A DNA stretch of 64,000 bases from assembly GCA_910587665.1 (NCBI GenBank), contig CAJUMZ010000001.1, positions 216,058 to 280,057 on the forward strand, given 5' to 3'. Made by a program: the position numbers and the translations under genes. This document shows, in pieces, positions 27,558 to 35,588 of this stretch. A model generated the notes under the pieces. It saw only the letters and a program-made list of their open reading frames with translations. It ran no database searches and was not told the origin of the DNA. Numbering within the stretch: position 1 is the first letter of the stretch; each line of letters starts with the position of its first letter. The DNA comes from an uncultured Muribaculum sp. (lineage in GTDB: Bacteria; Bacteroidota; Bacteroidia; Bacteroidales; Muribaculaceae).

Positions 27558-28166
27558 TCAGTCGCCCACCTCCATCAGACGCGCAAGATACTTGCCGATT
27601 ATGTCAAATTCGAGATTGACACGCGAGCCTTTCACGATGCGGCAGAAGTTGGTATGCTCCAATGTATAGGGTATGATTGCCACACGGAAAGAGTCGAGTT
27701 CGGAATCACACACCGTCAGGCTCACGCCATTGACCGTGACAGAGCCTTTTTCCACTGTCACATAGCCACGCTTGGCCATCGCGGGGTCAACTGCGTAACG
27801 GAATCGGAAATAAGTGCTACCGTCTACGCTTTCCACGTCGTCACACACAGCGGTGCAGTCGACATGCCCCTGCACGATATGTCCGTCAAGCCTGCCGTTC
27901 ATCACCATGCTACGTTCCACGTTCACAAGGTCGCCCGGCTTCAGGTCGCCGAGATTGCTTCGGTCAAGCGTCTCCTGAATCGCAGTCACTGTATATGTAT
28001 CGTCGCCGGGAAGGGCGACAACGGTAAGGCACACACCGTTATGCGACACCGATTGGTCGATTTTAAGCTCATCGACAAAAGAGCATGTGAGCGTCAGGTG
28101 GACATTTCCGCCGTCACGCACTATCGCCACCACCTTGGCAGGCTCCTCAACTATTCCGGAAAACAT
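27558..28166 (-). CDS. ribE: Riboflavin synthase, alpha subunit
   Basis: The 202-residue protein consists of two lumazine-binding repeats. It begins with the invariant M-F-S-G-I-V-E-E and has S-H-N-G-V-C-L-T-V-V in the first repeat and V-N-G-V-S-L-T-V in the second. It converts two 6,7-dimethyl-8-ribityllumazine molecules into riboflavin. No FMN riboswitch is visible upstream. The gene heads the dense downstream string but lies only 38 nt after the sulfhydrylase gene, so it may be co-transcribed with it. Confidence 0.96.
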   Translation of the reverse strand: MFSGIVEEPAKVVAIVRDGGNVHLTLTCSFVDELKIDQSVSHNGVCLTVVALPGDDTYTVTAIQETLDRSNLGDLKPGDLVNVERSMVMNGRLDGHIVQGHVDCTAVCDDVESVDGSTYFRFRYAVDPAMAKRGYVTVEKGSVTVNGVSLTVCDSELDSFRVAIIPYTLEHTNFCRIVKGSRVNLEFDIIGKYLARLMEVGD

Positions 28167-28204
28167 GTATATAGTATATTTTTATTCGGTTAAACTTATT
28201 GTGA

Positions 28205-29494
28205 TCAAGCATAAGCAGCCTTAAGAGCCTGCTCGATGTCGGCTATTATGTCGCCGGCATTTTCGATGCCGACGGAGAAACGTATAAGGTCAGGGCGCAC
28301 ACCCGCCTCCATAAGCTGCTCATCGGTCAGCTGGCGGTGGGTATGGCTCGCGGGATGCAGCACGCTTGTACGCGCATCGGCGACATGTGTAACAATAGCG
28401 GCAAGCTTCAGGCTGTCCATGAATTTTATCGCAACATCCCTGCCTCCTTTAAGCCCGAAAGATATCACGCCACACGAGCCGGCCGACATATACTTCTCGG
28501 CAAGTGCATGGTAGGGATTGTCGGGCAGCCCGCAATAGTTGACCCATGCCACCTTGTCGGATCCGGCAAGATACTCCGCAACCGCCTGTGCATTCTTACA
28601 ATGCTGTGCCATTCTCAAGTGAAGAGTCTCCAGGCCTATGTTGAGAAGAAACGCGTTTTGCGGCGACTGAATGCTACCGAGGTCACGCATCAGTTGCGCT
28701 GTCGCTTTAGTGATATAAGCGCCCTTGCCGAATGCCTTTGTATATGTCAGCCCGTGATACGACTCGTCGGGAGCACAAAGCCCGGGGAATTTGTCGGCAT
28801 AGGCATCCCAGTCAAAATTGCCGCTGTCCACGATCGCGCCGCCCACACTTGTGGCGTGTCCGTCCATATACTTTGTAGTGGAGTGGACCACGATATCCGC
28901 GCCCCACTCAAATGGGCGACAGTTAATCGGCGTGGGGAAAGTGTTGTCGACTATCAAGGGGACTCCATGCTTATGGGCTACGCGGGCAAACTTCTCGATG
29001 TCAAGCACCTCAAGCGACGGATTGGATATCGTCTCGCCGAAAAGCGCCTTTGTGTTGGGGCGGAAAGCGGCTGAGATCTCCTCTTCCGAGGCATCGGGAC
29101 TGATAAATGTCACCTCAATGCCGAGCTTTTTCATTGTAACGGCAAAAAGGTTGAATGTACCGCCATATATCGCCGACGAACTGACAAAATGGTCGCCTGC
29201 CTCACATATGTTGAACATCGCATAGAAGTTAGCCGCCTGACCGCTCGATGTCAGCATAGCCGCCACCCCACCCTCAAGCGCGGCAATCTTGGCAGCGACC
29301 GCGTCGTTGGTTGGATTCTGGAGACGCGTATAAAAATATCCGCTATCCTCCAGGTCGAAAAGACGCGCCATCTGCTCGCTTGTGTCATATTTGAACGTAG
29401 TGCTCTGATATATCGGGAGCACACGCGGCTCACCTTTCTTGGGCTCCCATCCCGCTTGCACGCAGAGGGTCTCCGGCTTAAATTTATTGCTCAT
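28205..29494 (-). CDS. O-acetylhomoserine sulfhydrylase (first paralogue)
   Basis: The 429-residue protein is a PLP-dependent Cys/Met metabolism enzyme with P-I-Y-Q-S-T-T-F-K, V-D-N-T-F-P-T-P and the PLP lysine in V-H-S-T-T-K-Y-M-D-G-H. It is the MetY type, making homocysteine from O-acetylhomoserine and sulfide. The start at 29494 (M-S-N-K-F-K-P-E-T-L) is preferred; an upstream ATG at 29521 would add nine residues with no family match. A second MetY paralogue lies 85 nt upstream, with clearly different sequence, so the pair is an old duplication or two specialised enzymes. Confidence 0.9.
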   Translation of the reverse strand: MSNKFKPETLCVQAGWEPKKGEPRVLPIYQSTTFKYDTSEQMARLFDLEDSGYFYTRLQNPTNDAVAAKIAALEGGVAAMLTSSGQAANFYAMFNICEAGDHFVSSSAIYGGTFNLFAVTMKKLGIEVTFISPDASEEEISAAFRPNTKALFGETISNPSLEVLDIEKFARVAHKHGVPLIVDNTFPTPINCRPFEWGADIVVHSTTKYMDGHATSVGGAIVDSGNFDWDAYADKFPGLCAPDESYHGLTYTKAFGKGAYITKATAQLMRDLGSIQSPQNAFLLNIGLETLHLRMAQHCKNAQAVAEYLAGSDKVAWVNYCGLPDNPYHALAEKYMSAGSCGVISFGLKGGRDVAIKFMDSLKLAAIVTHVADARTSVLHPASHTHRQLTDEQLMEAGVRPDLIRFSVGIENAGDIIADIEQALKAAYA

Positions 29495-29579
29495 CAAATC
29501 ATGATTTTTTACCGGACACAAAGTTAGTCAAACTATACAGACTTTGCAAATCTGCGACGACGCTCCCGGTACAACCGTG

Positions 29580-30872
29580 TCACACCTTGTCCAAAGCCTG
29601 CGACAAGTCGGCGATGAGGTCGTCGATATGCTCTGTGCCTATTGACAGGCGTATTGTACCGGGATATATCTGCTGCTGAGCCTTCTGCTCGTCGGTCAGT
29701 TGAGAATGGGTTGTTGACGCCGGATGTATCACAAGGCTCTTGACATCAGCGACATTGGCAAGCAACGAAAATATTTCAAGCGAGTCGATGAAGCGATGAG
29801 CCTCCTTTTCACCACCTGCTATATCAAAAGTGAATATAGAGCCACCTCCCGCAGGGAAATAATGCTTGTAAAGCGCATGATCGGGATGGGTCGCCAAGGA
29901 GGGATGGTTGACACGCGTCACCTTCGGGTGATGCGACAGGAAATCCACGACTCGAGTCGCGTTATAGCTGTGTCGCTCCACCCGTAGCGAAAGTGTCTCA
30001 AGCCCTTGCAGAAGTATGAACGCATTAAACGGGCTGATGGTCGCGCCTGTGTCGCGGAGCAATACCGCCCGGATGCGGGTGACATAGGCAGCCGCCCCCG
30101 CCACATCGGCAAACACTGCCCCGTGATAGCTCGGATCAGGCTCTGTGAGTTGCGGAAACTTGCCGGAATCCTTCCAATCAAACCTTCCGCTGTCTACAAT
30201 CACCCCACCTAGCGATGTCCCATGCCCTCCTATGAATTTTGTAGCCGAATGCACCACTATATCGGCTCCCGATTCGATCGGGCGGATAAGAAACGGTGTG
30301 CCGAAAGTATTGTCAACGATAAGCGGTATACGATGTTGATGAGCGATCTCCGCAACCGCCTTAATATCAATAACATTAGAATTTGGATTGCCAAGTGTCT
30401 CGATAAATATCGCCTTTGTCTCGGGCCTGATCGCTTTTTCAAAATTATTCAGGTCGGAAGGATCGACAAAAGTCGCAGTCACCCCATAGGAAGGCAATGT
30501 ATGGTCAAGAAGATTGTATGACCCGCCATAAATGGTGTTTGCCGCTACAATATGGTCACCGCTGCGGGTGATATTAAGTATTGCATAAGTGATGGCGGCT
30601 GCACCCGAGGCTACCGCAAGTCCCGCGATCCCACCCTCAAGCGCGGCTATACGCTCTTCAAGCACAGCCTGGGTGCTATTGGTCAACCTGCCATATATAT
30701 TTCCCGGATCCTGCAGCCCGAATCGCGCGGCGGCATGCGCCGAGTCATTGAAAACGTAAGAAGCTGTCTGATAAATAGGTACTGCTCGCGCACCGGTTGC
30801 CGGATCGGCTTGTTCTTGTCCTACATGAAGCTGAAGAGTCTCAAAACGGAGTTTGTTTCTGTCAATTGCCAT
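29580..30872 (-). CDS. O-acetylhomoserine sulfhydrylase (second paralogue)
   Basis: The 430-residue enzyme has F-E-T-L-Q-L-H-V-G-Q-E near the N-terminus, V-D-N-T-F-G-T-P-F and the PLP lysine in V-H-S-A-T-K-F-I-G-G-H, the classical MetY pattern. It provides direct sulfhydrylation in methionine synthesis. Its promoter (30914-30944) faces away from an Lrp-family gene, so leucine-responsive-type control by that neighbour is plausible. Confidence 0.93.
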   Translation of the reverse strand: MAIDRNKLRFETLQLHVGQEQADPATGARAVPIYQTASYVFNDSAHAAARFGLQDPGNIYGRLTNSTQAVLEERIAALEGGIAGLAVASGAAAITYAILNITRSGDHIVAANTIYGGSYNLLDHTLPSYGVTATFVDPSDLNNFEKAIRPETKAIFIETLGNPNSNVIDIKAVAEIAHQHRIPLIVDNTFGTPFLIRPIESGADIVVHSATKFIGGHGTSLGGVIVDSGRFDWKDSGKFPQLTEPDPSYHGAVFADVAGAAAYVTRIRAVLLRDTGATISPFNAFILLQGLETLSLRVERHSYNATRVVDFLSHHPKVTRVNHPSLATHPDHALYKHYFPAGGGSIFTFDIAGGEKEAHRFIDSLEIFSLLANVADVKSLVIHPASTTHSQLTDEQKAQQQIYPGTIRLSIGTEHIDDLIADLSQALDKV

Positions 30873-30913
30873 AGTGATGTAATTTTATAGTTTATAATAT
30901 TGTTTGACACTGA

Positions 30914-30944
30914 CAAAATTACTATCCACAGAATTTAATCCCAA
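30914..30944 (-). promoter_or_regulatory. Promoter of the sulfhydrylase genes
   Basis: Minus-strand TTG (30944-30942), a 20-nt spacer and TAATTTTG (30921-30914) form a near-ideal promoter 42 nt before the second sulfhydrylase gene. Confidence 0.65.
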
Positions 30945-30973
30945 TGATTCGACCTGATTATAGATAATATAAC

Positions 30974-30981
30974 TATATTTG
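30974..30981 (+). promoter_or_regulatory. -7 box of the Lrp-family gene
   Basis: TATATTTG is the only TAnnTTTG match in the correct orientation between the divergent genes; no TTG lies at the usual spacing. The start codon is 61 nt downstream. Confidence 0.4.
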
Positions 30982-31041
30982 CATACCCAAACAGAATATA
31001 TGCGCAATAAACCTCCATATTTTTACTTAAAAACAGAATAA

Positions 31042-31512
31042 ATGACAACAATACAGCACCTGGATAATATTGACTTATGTATACTCCGCGCGCTTCAAGA
31101 TGACGCACGGCTCACGGTAAAAGAATTAGCATTGAAGGTACACCGTTCACCGACCCCCGTGTTTGAAAGGCTCAAAAGGTTAGAGACACAAGGATACATA
31201 CGACGATATGTCGCCATTATAGATGCCGACAAGGTGGGCCAGGGATTTGTAGTATTCTGTCGTGTAAAGCTCAGCCACATGAACCGTAGCATAGCCACCG
31301 GATTCAAGGAATTTATCGCTGAGCTTCCGGAAGTGACCGAATGTTATAACGTATCGGGCGGCTACGACTATCTGCTGAAGATATACGCGCCGTCAATGAG
31401 CGCATACCAGGAGTTTCTGCTTAACAAACTCGGAGCATTTGAGGCATTAGGATCCGTTGAGTCGACATTTGTCATGTCGGAGCTTAAACATGACTACTCT
31501 CTTCCTTTCTGA
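31042..31512 (+). CDS. Lrp/AsnC-family transcriptional regulator
   Basis: The 156-residue protein has the AsnC-type HTH (L-D-N-I-D-L-C-I-L-R-A-L-Q-D-D-A-R through L-K-R-L-E-T-Q-G-Y-I-R-R-Y) and a C-terminal RAM domain with C-Y-N-V-S-G-G-Y-D-Y-L-L-K. Such proteins form octamers and sense amino acids. Divergent placement from a methionine-pathway gene suggests it controls that gene. It overlaps the convergent lipoprotein gene by 19 nt. Confidence 0.93.
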   Translation: MTTIQHLDNIDLCILRALQDDARLTVKELALKVHRSPTPVFERLKRLETQGYIRRYVAIIDADKVGQGFVVFCRVKLSHMNRSIATGFKEFIAELPEVTECYNVSGGYDYLLKIYAPSMSAYQEFLLNKLGAFEALGSVESTFVMSELKHDYSLPF

Positions 31513-31835
31513 TCCTTTATATAATTGGACATGTCGATACGGTCATACAGATCCCACAACGAGCGGTCGGAGTAAATGCAGCCATTGGCATAAACGGCAA
31601 TCACGCTGTCAAGGCAGTCATAGGCATAGCCGTGGGAATACCGACCGATCTTTTCATTGCGCTCGCTCATAATGTATCCGTTGCGGGCATACCCGATCAC
31701 CTCCCAGTCGGAATCAAGTATATATCCGTTGCTATAACGCGCGACAAGTTCATTCATGTCAGAGACACGGCGCACGGTGGCACATGAGCCAAGAAGCAAC
31801 ACGGATATTGCTAAAAACAAGGCTTTTTTCATCAA
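31494..31835 (-). CDS. Small lipoprotein with 16-residue NGY repeats
   Basis: The 113-residue protein has a lipobox (L-G-S-C-A) and about four repeats of 16 residues whose core is Y-[S/A]-x-G-[Y/C]-[I/A]-x-D, for example Y-S-N-G-Y-I-L-D and Y-A-R-N-G-Y-I-M. Such repeats would form short beta hairpins on the surface. I recognise no named family. The first methionine could equally be the second codon. Confidence 0.75.
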   Translation of the reverse strand: MMKKALFLAISVLLLGSCATVRRVSDMNELVARYSNGYILDSDWEVIGYARNGYIMSERNEKIGRYSHGYAYDCLDSVIAVYANGCIYSDRSLWDLYDRIDMSNYIKDQKGRE

Positions 31836-31910
31836 AAAAAATAAGTATGTAGGTTACATGTCAGTTAAGTCGCGACAAATATACACATTTGCAATCACTT
31901 GTGCAACCCG

Positions 31911-33479
31911 TCAGTCGGCAGGCGTAGGCGATGATGCCGTGGATTCACCCGGGACAAGCGGAGGCACGGCACTGTCGGTATCCGGCATTACAGTAATCCC
32001 CGCCGCTTTTGCCGCAGCCCTGGCCGCAGCTATTGAGTCAGGATATACAGGCTCGGTTGTATAGGCAAACCCATGGTCGCCTGACGTATTCGGTGGCACC
32101 ATGAAGTTGGTGACCGGGTCGTAGGTAGCCATAGCCACCGGCATGTCGCCCGTGTAAGGCATTGCCTCCGGCTTCGGATTGGCGATATTGACCACGTCGC
32201 GGCCGGTCGGCGAAGAAAATGCCGACAGCCCGAAAGCAGGCGCAGCAGCCATGATGTGCTCGAAAATGTCACTCTGAATGCCCTCATACGACACCCATTC
32301 GGTAGTATTGAGATAACAGAATATCTGAAGAGGCACACCGGTGGCGGTCTGCTGCATCAGACGCACCATACATGTAGGCCCGCCCATCGCCACATAAGGG
32401 TGATGATGCAGGTAAAGCCCCACGTAGGCACGATAGCAACCGAGGTTGGTATCGATCGATCCGTTGACCTTTATATCATCGTGCATCAGGCAGGTCGCAC
32501 GCCCCTTGGCGGCATCATCCTGCATCAGCTCGATGTATTCCTTCATGAAAGGCTGCTTCTTGAAAGCCTCAAGCATATCGGGCGTCGTAGGCCGGACAGT
32601 CGATATATCGATCCACACCGACCGCTCTATCTGGCGGCGCCCGCGCTCCTTCATCTTGTTCCAGTTCTGAAACGAGGTCGACACAAGCGTGTAAGGAGGA
32701 AGGGTTACGGTGGTATTGTCCCAGTTACGCACCTTTACCGCCGTCAGCGACACGTCGGTCACAATACCGTTGGCGATAGTGCCCGGCACGGCGATCCAGT
32801 CGCCCACTCGCAGCATGTCATTGACCGAGAGCTGCAATCCGGCGACAAAACCGAGTATCGAATCCTTGAATATCAGCATCAAAGCCGCGGCAAAAGCGCC
32901 AAGTCCTGTCAGCAGGACAGCCGGGGAGCGGTCGACAAGTATCGACACGGCAATGATTGCAATGATTATCCATACCAACCCCTTGGCAACATTAAGTATA
33001 CCTTTCAGCGGCAGGTTCTTTGTATTTTCCTTCCTGTCATAGTTAGCCCATATGATATTGAACATCGAGCAGATAGTCCATCCGAGAGTCACGACAAAGT
33101 ACACAAGCACCACACGCTGGATAAGCTCAAGCGTATGGTTGTCGGTCTGGAACGCGAACGGTATAAGCCCGAGGAACACAAGCGGCGGTATTATATGGCT
33201 CATCTTGTTTACGATATTCTCATGTTGAAGCTCCTGGACAAATATCGTGTGACGCGAATATACCAACTTCTGCACTATCGCCACGACCGCTTTCCTCACC
33301 ACCCAGCCTACAAGCAGAGCCGCCGCAAGGGCGATTACCGTATATATGATCTCCTCGGCAAGACCCGACTGTTCCAGTCCGAGCCTCGTGAGTAAACGGT
33401 CAATCTGCGTGAGTAGCCATGTAGCGACCTTATGGGTGGGTATCAGTTCGTGAGACATCAATCTATCATGTGGCATCAT
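31911..33479 (-). CDS. Small-conductance mechanosensitive channel (MscS/YbdG family)
   Basis: The 522-residue protein has an N-terminal membrane part with about five helices, then the MscS pore helix and beta domain (G-L-G-A-F-A-A-A-L-M-L-I-F-K-D-S-I-L-G, then V-G-D-W-I-A-V-P). It has a long C-terminal soluble domain and a Thr/Ser/Pro-rich tail. It is expected to protect against hypo-osmotic shock. The length and soluble domain resemble YbdG. An internal ATG at 33458 is an alternative start. Confidence 0.92.
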   Translation of the reverse strand: MMPHDRLMSHELIPTHKVATWLLTQIDRLLTRLGLEQSGLAEEIIYTVIALAAALLVGWVVRKAVVAIVQKLVYSRHTIFVQELQHENIVNKMSHIIPPLVFLGLIPFAFQTDNHTLELIQRVVLVYFVVTLGWTICSMFNIIWANYDRKENTKNLPLKGILNVAKGLVWIIIAIIAVSILVDRSPAVLLTGLGAFAAALMLIFKDSILGFVAGLQLSVNDMLRVGDWIAVPGTIANGIVTDVSLTAVKVRNWDNTTVTLPPYTLVSTSFQNWNKMKERGRRQIERSVWIDISTVRPTTPDMLEAFKKQPFMKEYIELMQDDAAKGRATCLMHDDIKVNGSIDTNLGCYRAYVGLYLHHHPYVAMGGPTCMVRLMQQTATGVPLQIFCYLNTTEWVSYEGIQSDIFEHIMAAAPAFGLSAFSSPTGRDVVNIANPKPEAMPYTGDMPVAMATYDPVTNFMVPPNTSGDHGFAYTTEPVYPDSIAAARAAAKAAGITVMPDTDSAVPPLVPGESTASSPTPAD

Positions 33480-33556
33480 AAGTTGAACGTGAATTACACT
33501 TAAATATACTTATTGAATAACAAGCCTTTTTGTGTATTGGTTTTAATAAAAATGGC

Positions 33557-33564
33557 TAACTTTG
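33557..33564 (+). promoter_or_regulatory. -7 box placed directly before a start codon
   Basis: TAACTTTG ends 7 nt before the ATG at 33572, so the transcript would have almost no leader. The -33 match is poor. Confidence 0.45.
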
Positions 33565-33571
33565 GAGAATC

Positions 33572-34054
33572 ATGACATTACTTTGGATCGCAATAGGCAC
33601 GGTGGAAGTGTGCGTGCTGCTGTTTATACTTGCGGCGGCAGTGCTCGCCCTTGCAATACGCCCCGGAGGGAAAGCTCCGGCGGAGACTTATTTTTATGCA
33701 GGCGATCTCATGACCGCCGGAGACTCGCAGCCCGAAATCGTCATTACCATCGGCGACGATTATCGCGCCGCCATCATGAGACGCGGCATAGACAGCGTAA
33801 TAGGCGATGACGGCGCGGCAAGCCTCGCCGTAACAGTCACGGCTACCGACGTAACCATAGAGGAGCGGCTGACTCCGGGCAAACCAAACATATTCAACGC
33901 GGAATCGATTGACAGCGCGATGTTTTTTATCGACTGCCTTCCGCCTAACACCCGTATTCACCTGCGTTACAACGCCTCCGCATCAAGTCGCTCGGCATCC
34001 TGCTCATTTACCGTAAAGCCTGGGTTCCGCTACAGACTGCCGCTCACGCAATAA
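33572..34054 (+). CDS. Membrane-anchored hypothetical protein
   Basis: The 160-residue protein has one N-terminal membrane helix (residues 4-30) followed by a soluble, probably beta-sandwich domain of about 125 residues. The region G-D-D-Y-R-A-A-I-M-R-R-G-I-D-S-V-I-G-D-D-G has no family I can name. It is the first of a plus-strand run that ends at the CNNM protein. No conserved catalytic pattern is visible. Confidence 0.7.
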   Translation: MTLLWIAIGTVEVCVLLFILAAAVLALAIRPGGKAPAETYFYAGDLMTAGDSQPEIVITIGDDYRAAIMRRGIDSVIGDDGAASLAVTVTATDVTIEERLTPGKPNIFNAESIDSAMFFIDCLPPNTRIHLRYNASASSRSASCSFTVKPGFRYRLPLTQ

Positions 34055-34079
34055 GCAAATGCAATAGATTGTTAAATCG

Positions 34080-34110
34080 TTGGCAGTGATGCCGGATTTA
34101 GTTAAATTTG
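34080..34110 (+). promoter_or_regulatory. Promoter of the FtsB-like gene, near-leaderless
   Basis: TTG (34080-34082), a 20-nt spacer and TAAATTTG (34103-34110) give a near-perfect promoter; the ATG at 34119 follows 8 nt after the box. Confidence 0.65.
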
Positions 34111-34118
34111 CAGCTATT

Positions 34119-34421
34119 ATGAGCAATTGGGTACAAAAGAGCTGGGCATGGTGCCGCCGATACTTTTCGGTGACATTCATCTTTGTTGTCGGATTCACGC
34201 TGCTTGTACTCTTTTTCAACGATAATTCCATAATAAAGTCGATGGAATATGACGAGCGGATCAAGGAATTGAAACATGAGATAAAAGCCAACCGCGACAC
34301 GATGGAATATTACCGCCGGCTTAACCACAGCCTCGACACCGACCGCGAGACGATGGAGCGCATAGTAAGGGAGCAATACCACATGCAGCGCGAAAACGAG
34401 GATGTGTATATAATCGAATAA
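34119..34421 (+). CDS. FtsB/DivIC-like septum formation initiator
   Basis: The 100-residue protein has one membrane helix (about residues 14-34) followed by a coiled coil (D-E-R-I-K-E-L-K-H-E-I-K) and a C-terminal segment E-R-I-V-R-E-Q-Y-H-M-Q-R-E-N-E-D-V-Y, typical of DivIC/FtsB. Such proteins form the bitopic divisome complex with FtsL and FtsQ. The start at 34119 is chosen because the promoter overlaps upstream codons. Confidence 0.88.
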   Translation: MSNWVQKSWAWCRRYFSVTFIFVVGFTLLVLFFNDNSIIKSMEYDERIKELKHEIKANRDTMEYYRRLNHSLDTDRETMERIVREQYHMQRENEDVYIIE

Positions 34422-34430
34422 AACTACTTT

Positions 34431-34808
34431 ATGACTAAAAAAAACAGCAAGATAATCTCTTGGGCTACCACAATCGGAATGGTATTGATCGCAGTGGGCG
34501 TGCTGATGCCGCTGCTCGGATACAGCATTGAGGTGTACAGGTGGATATTTTCGGCGGGAGCATTAATTGCTCTCGTCGGCAGGCTGATGAACCGCTATGA
34601 CGGTGAATCGCTGCGTGTAAAACGCCTTTACCGTATCGAGGTATGGTCATCCATATTTTTCTGCGTCGCGGCATTTTTCATGTTTTACCCCTATGGCGCG
34701 GGGCGTGATTGGTTTGCATTCATTCTTGCAGGCGGCATGATACTTGTCTACACCTCCATAATGATACCGCGCACCATTGCCAAAGAAAGGAAACAAGCTA
34801 AAAAATAG
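34431..34808 (+). CDS. Small integral membrane protein, unknown function
   Basis: The 125-residue protein contains four hydrophobic helices with charged loops (R-L-M-N-R-Y-D-G-E-S-L-R-V-K-R-L) and a basic C-terminus. It lies 9 nt after the FtsB-like gene, so the two are probably co-transcribed. The order FtsB-like, small membrane protein and coaX recurs in Bacteroidales. No function can be assigned. Confidence 0.75.
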   Translation: MTKKNSKIISWATTIGMVLIAVGVLMPLLGYSIEVYRWIFSAGALIALVGRLMNRYDGESLRVKRLYRIEVWSSIFFCVAAFFMFYPYGAGRDWFAFILAGGMILVYTSIMIPRTIAKERKQAKK

Positions 34809-34841
34809 CATGATGCTGACCGTTAATTCATATGGAATTAG

Positions 34842-34849
34842 TAATTTTG
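34842..34849 (+). promoter_or_regulatory. -7 box directly before coaX
   Basis: TAATTTTG ends 7 nt before the coaX ATG at 34857, again predicting a leaderless or nearly leaderless transcript; the upstream element is weak. Confidence 0.45.
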
Positions 34850-34856
34850 TCGCGCA

Positions 34857-35588
34857 ATGAGCTATAATCTCGTAATAGACCAAGGAAATTCAACGGCAAA
34901 AGTCGCTCTCTTTGAGGATGACAGGCTTGTCGAGCATCACCGTCATGAACGGTTGATGCCGATTCATCTTGAAGACATCGCAAAAGGGCGGCATATCGAC
35001 GCGGCGCTTTATTGCTCGGTGACCCACCATGGCGAGGACATTGTAGTCTCGCTCCGAACCATAGCCGACAGGGTCTACGAGCTGACATCGATGTTGCCGC
35101 TTCCTGTCACCATAGGCTACGCCACCCCGACAACACTCGGGCGCGACCGCATAGCGGCAGTGGCGGGTGCTCACGCATTGCATCCCGGCAGAAACGTGCT
35201 TGTGGTGGATGCCGGAACGGCAATCACCTACGACAGGCTGACTGCCGACGGGGAATTCACGGGAGGCAACATCGCCCCGGGGCTGTGGATGCGCGCCGAG
35301 GCATTACGGTCGATGACAAGCCGGCTTCCCTATGTCGACGTAGAGACCGACGGAGATGTAGCCTTATGGGGTACAGACACCGTTAACGCCATAAAGGCGG
35401 GAGTAGTCAGAGGCGCTGTGGGAGAGATCACCTATTACAGGTCGCTGCTTCCCGACGATGCCATAGTCATGCTCACCGGAGGGGATGCGGCGCGTCTTGC
35501 CCCGCTGCTTGAATGTGAAGCGGAGGTTGACCCGATGCTTGTATGTAAAGGATTAAACAGTATACTGAAATATAATGAACATCACTAA
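34857..35588 (+). CDS. coaX: Type III pantothenate kinase
   Basis: The 243-residue protein has the phosphate-binding loop V-I-D-Q-G-N-S-T-A-K at the N-terminus, G-R-D-R-I-A-A-V-A-G-A and D-A-G-T-A-I-T-Y-D-R, with G-G-N-I-A-P-G-L-W-M-R for pantothenate binding. It starts CoA synthesis by phosphorylating pantothenate, and type III enzymes are feedback-insensitive. It overlaps the following outer-membrane gene by 14 nt. Confidence 0.94.
   Translation: MSYNLVIDQGNSTAKVALFEDDRLVEHHRHERLMPIHLEDIAKGRHIDAALYCSVTHHGEDIVVSLRTIADRVYELTSMLPLPVTIGYATPTTLGRDRIAAVAGAHALHPGRNVLVVDAGTAITYDRLTADGEFTGGNIAPGLWMRAEALRSMTSRLPYVDVETDGDVALWGTDTVNAIKAGVVRGAVGEITYYRSLLPDDAIVMLTGGDAARLAPLLECEAEVDPMLVCKGLNSILKYNEHH

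Noticed and set aside
32256..33395. 379-codon plus-strand frame opposite the MscS gene
   Set aside because: His/Arg-rich composition typical of an antisense shadow; the MscS motifs are on the minus strand.
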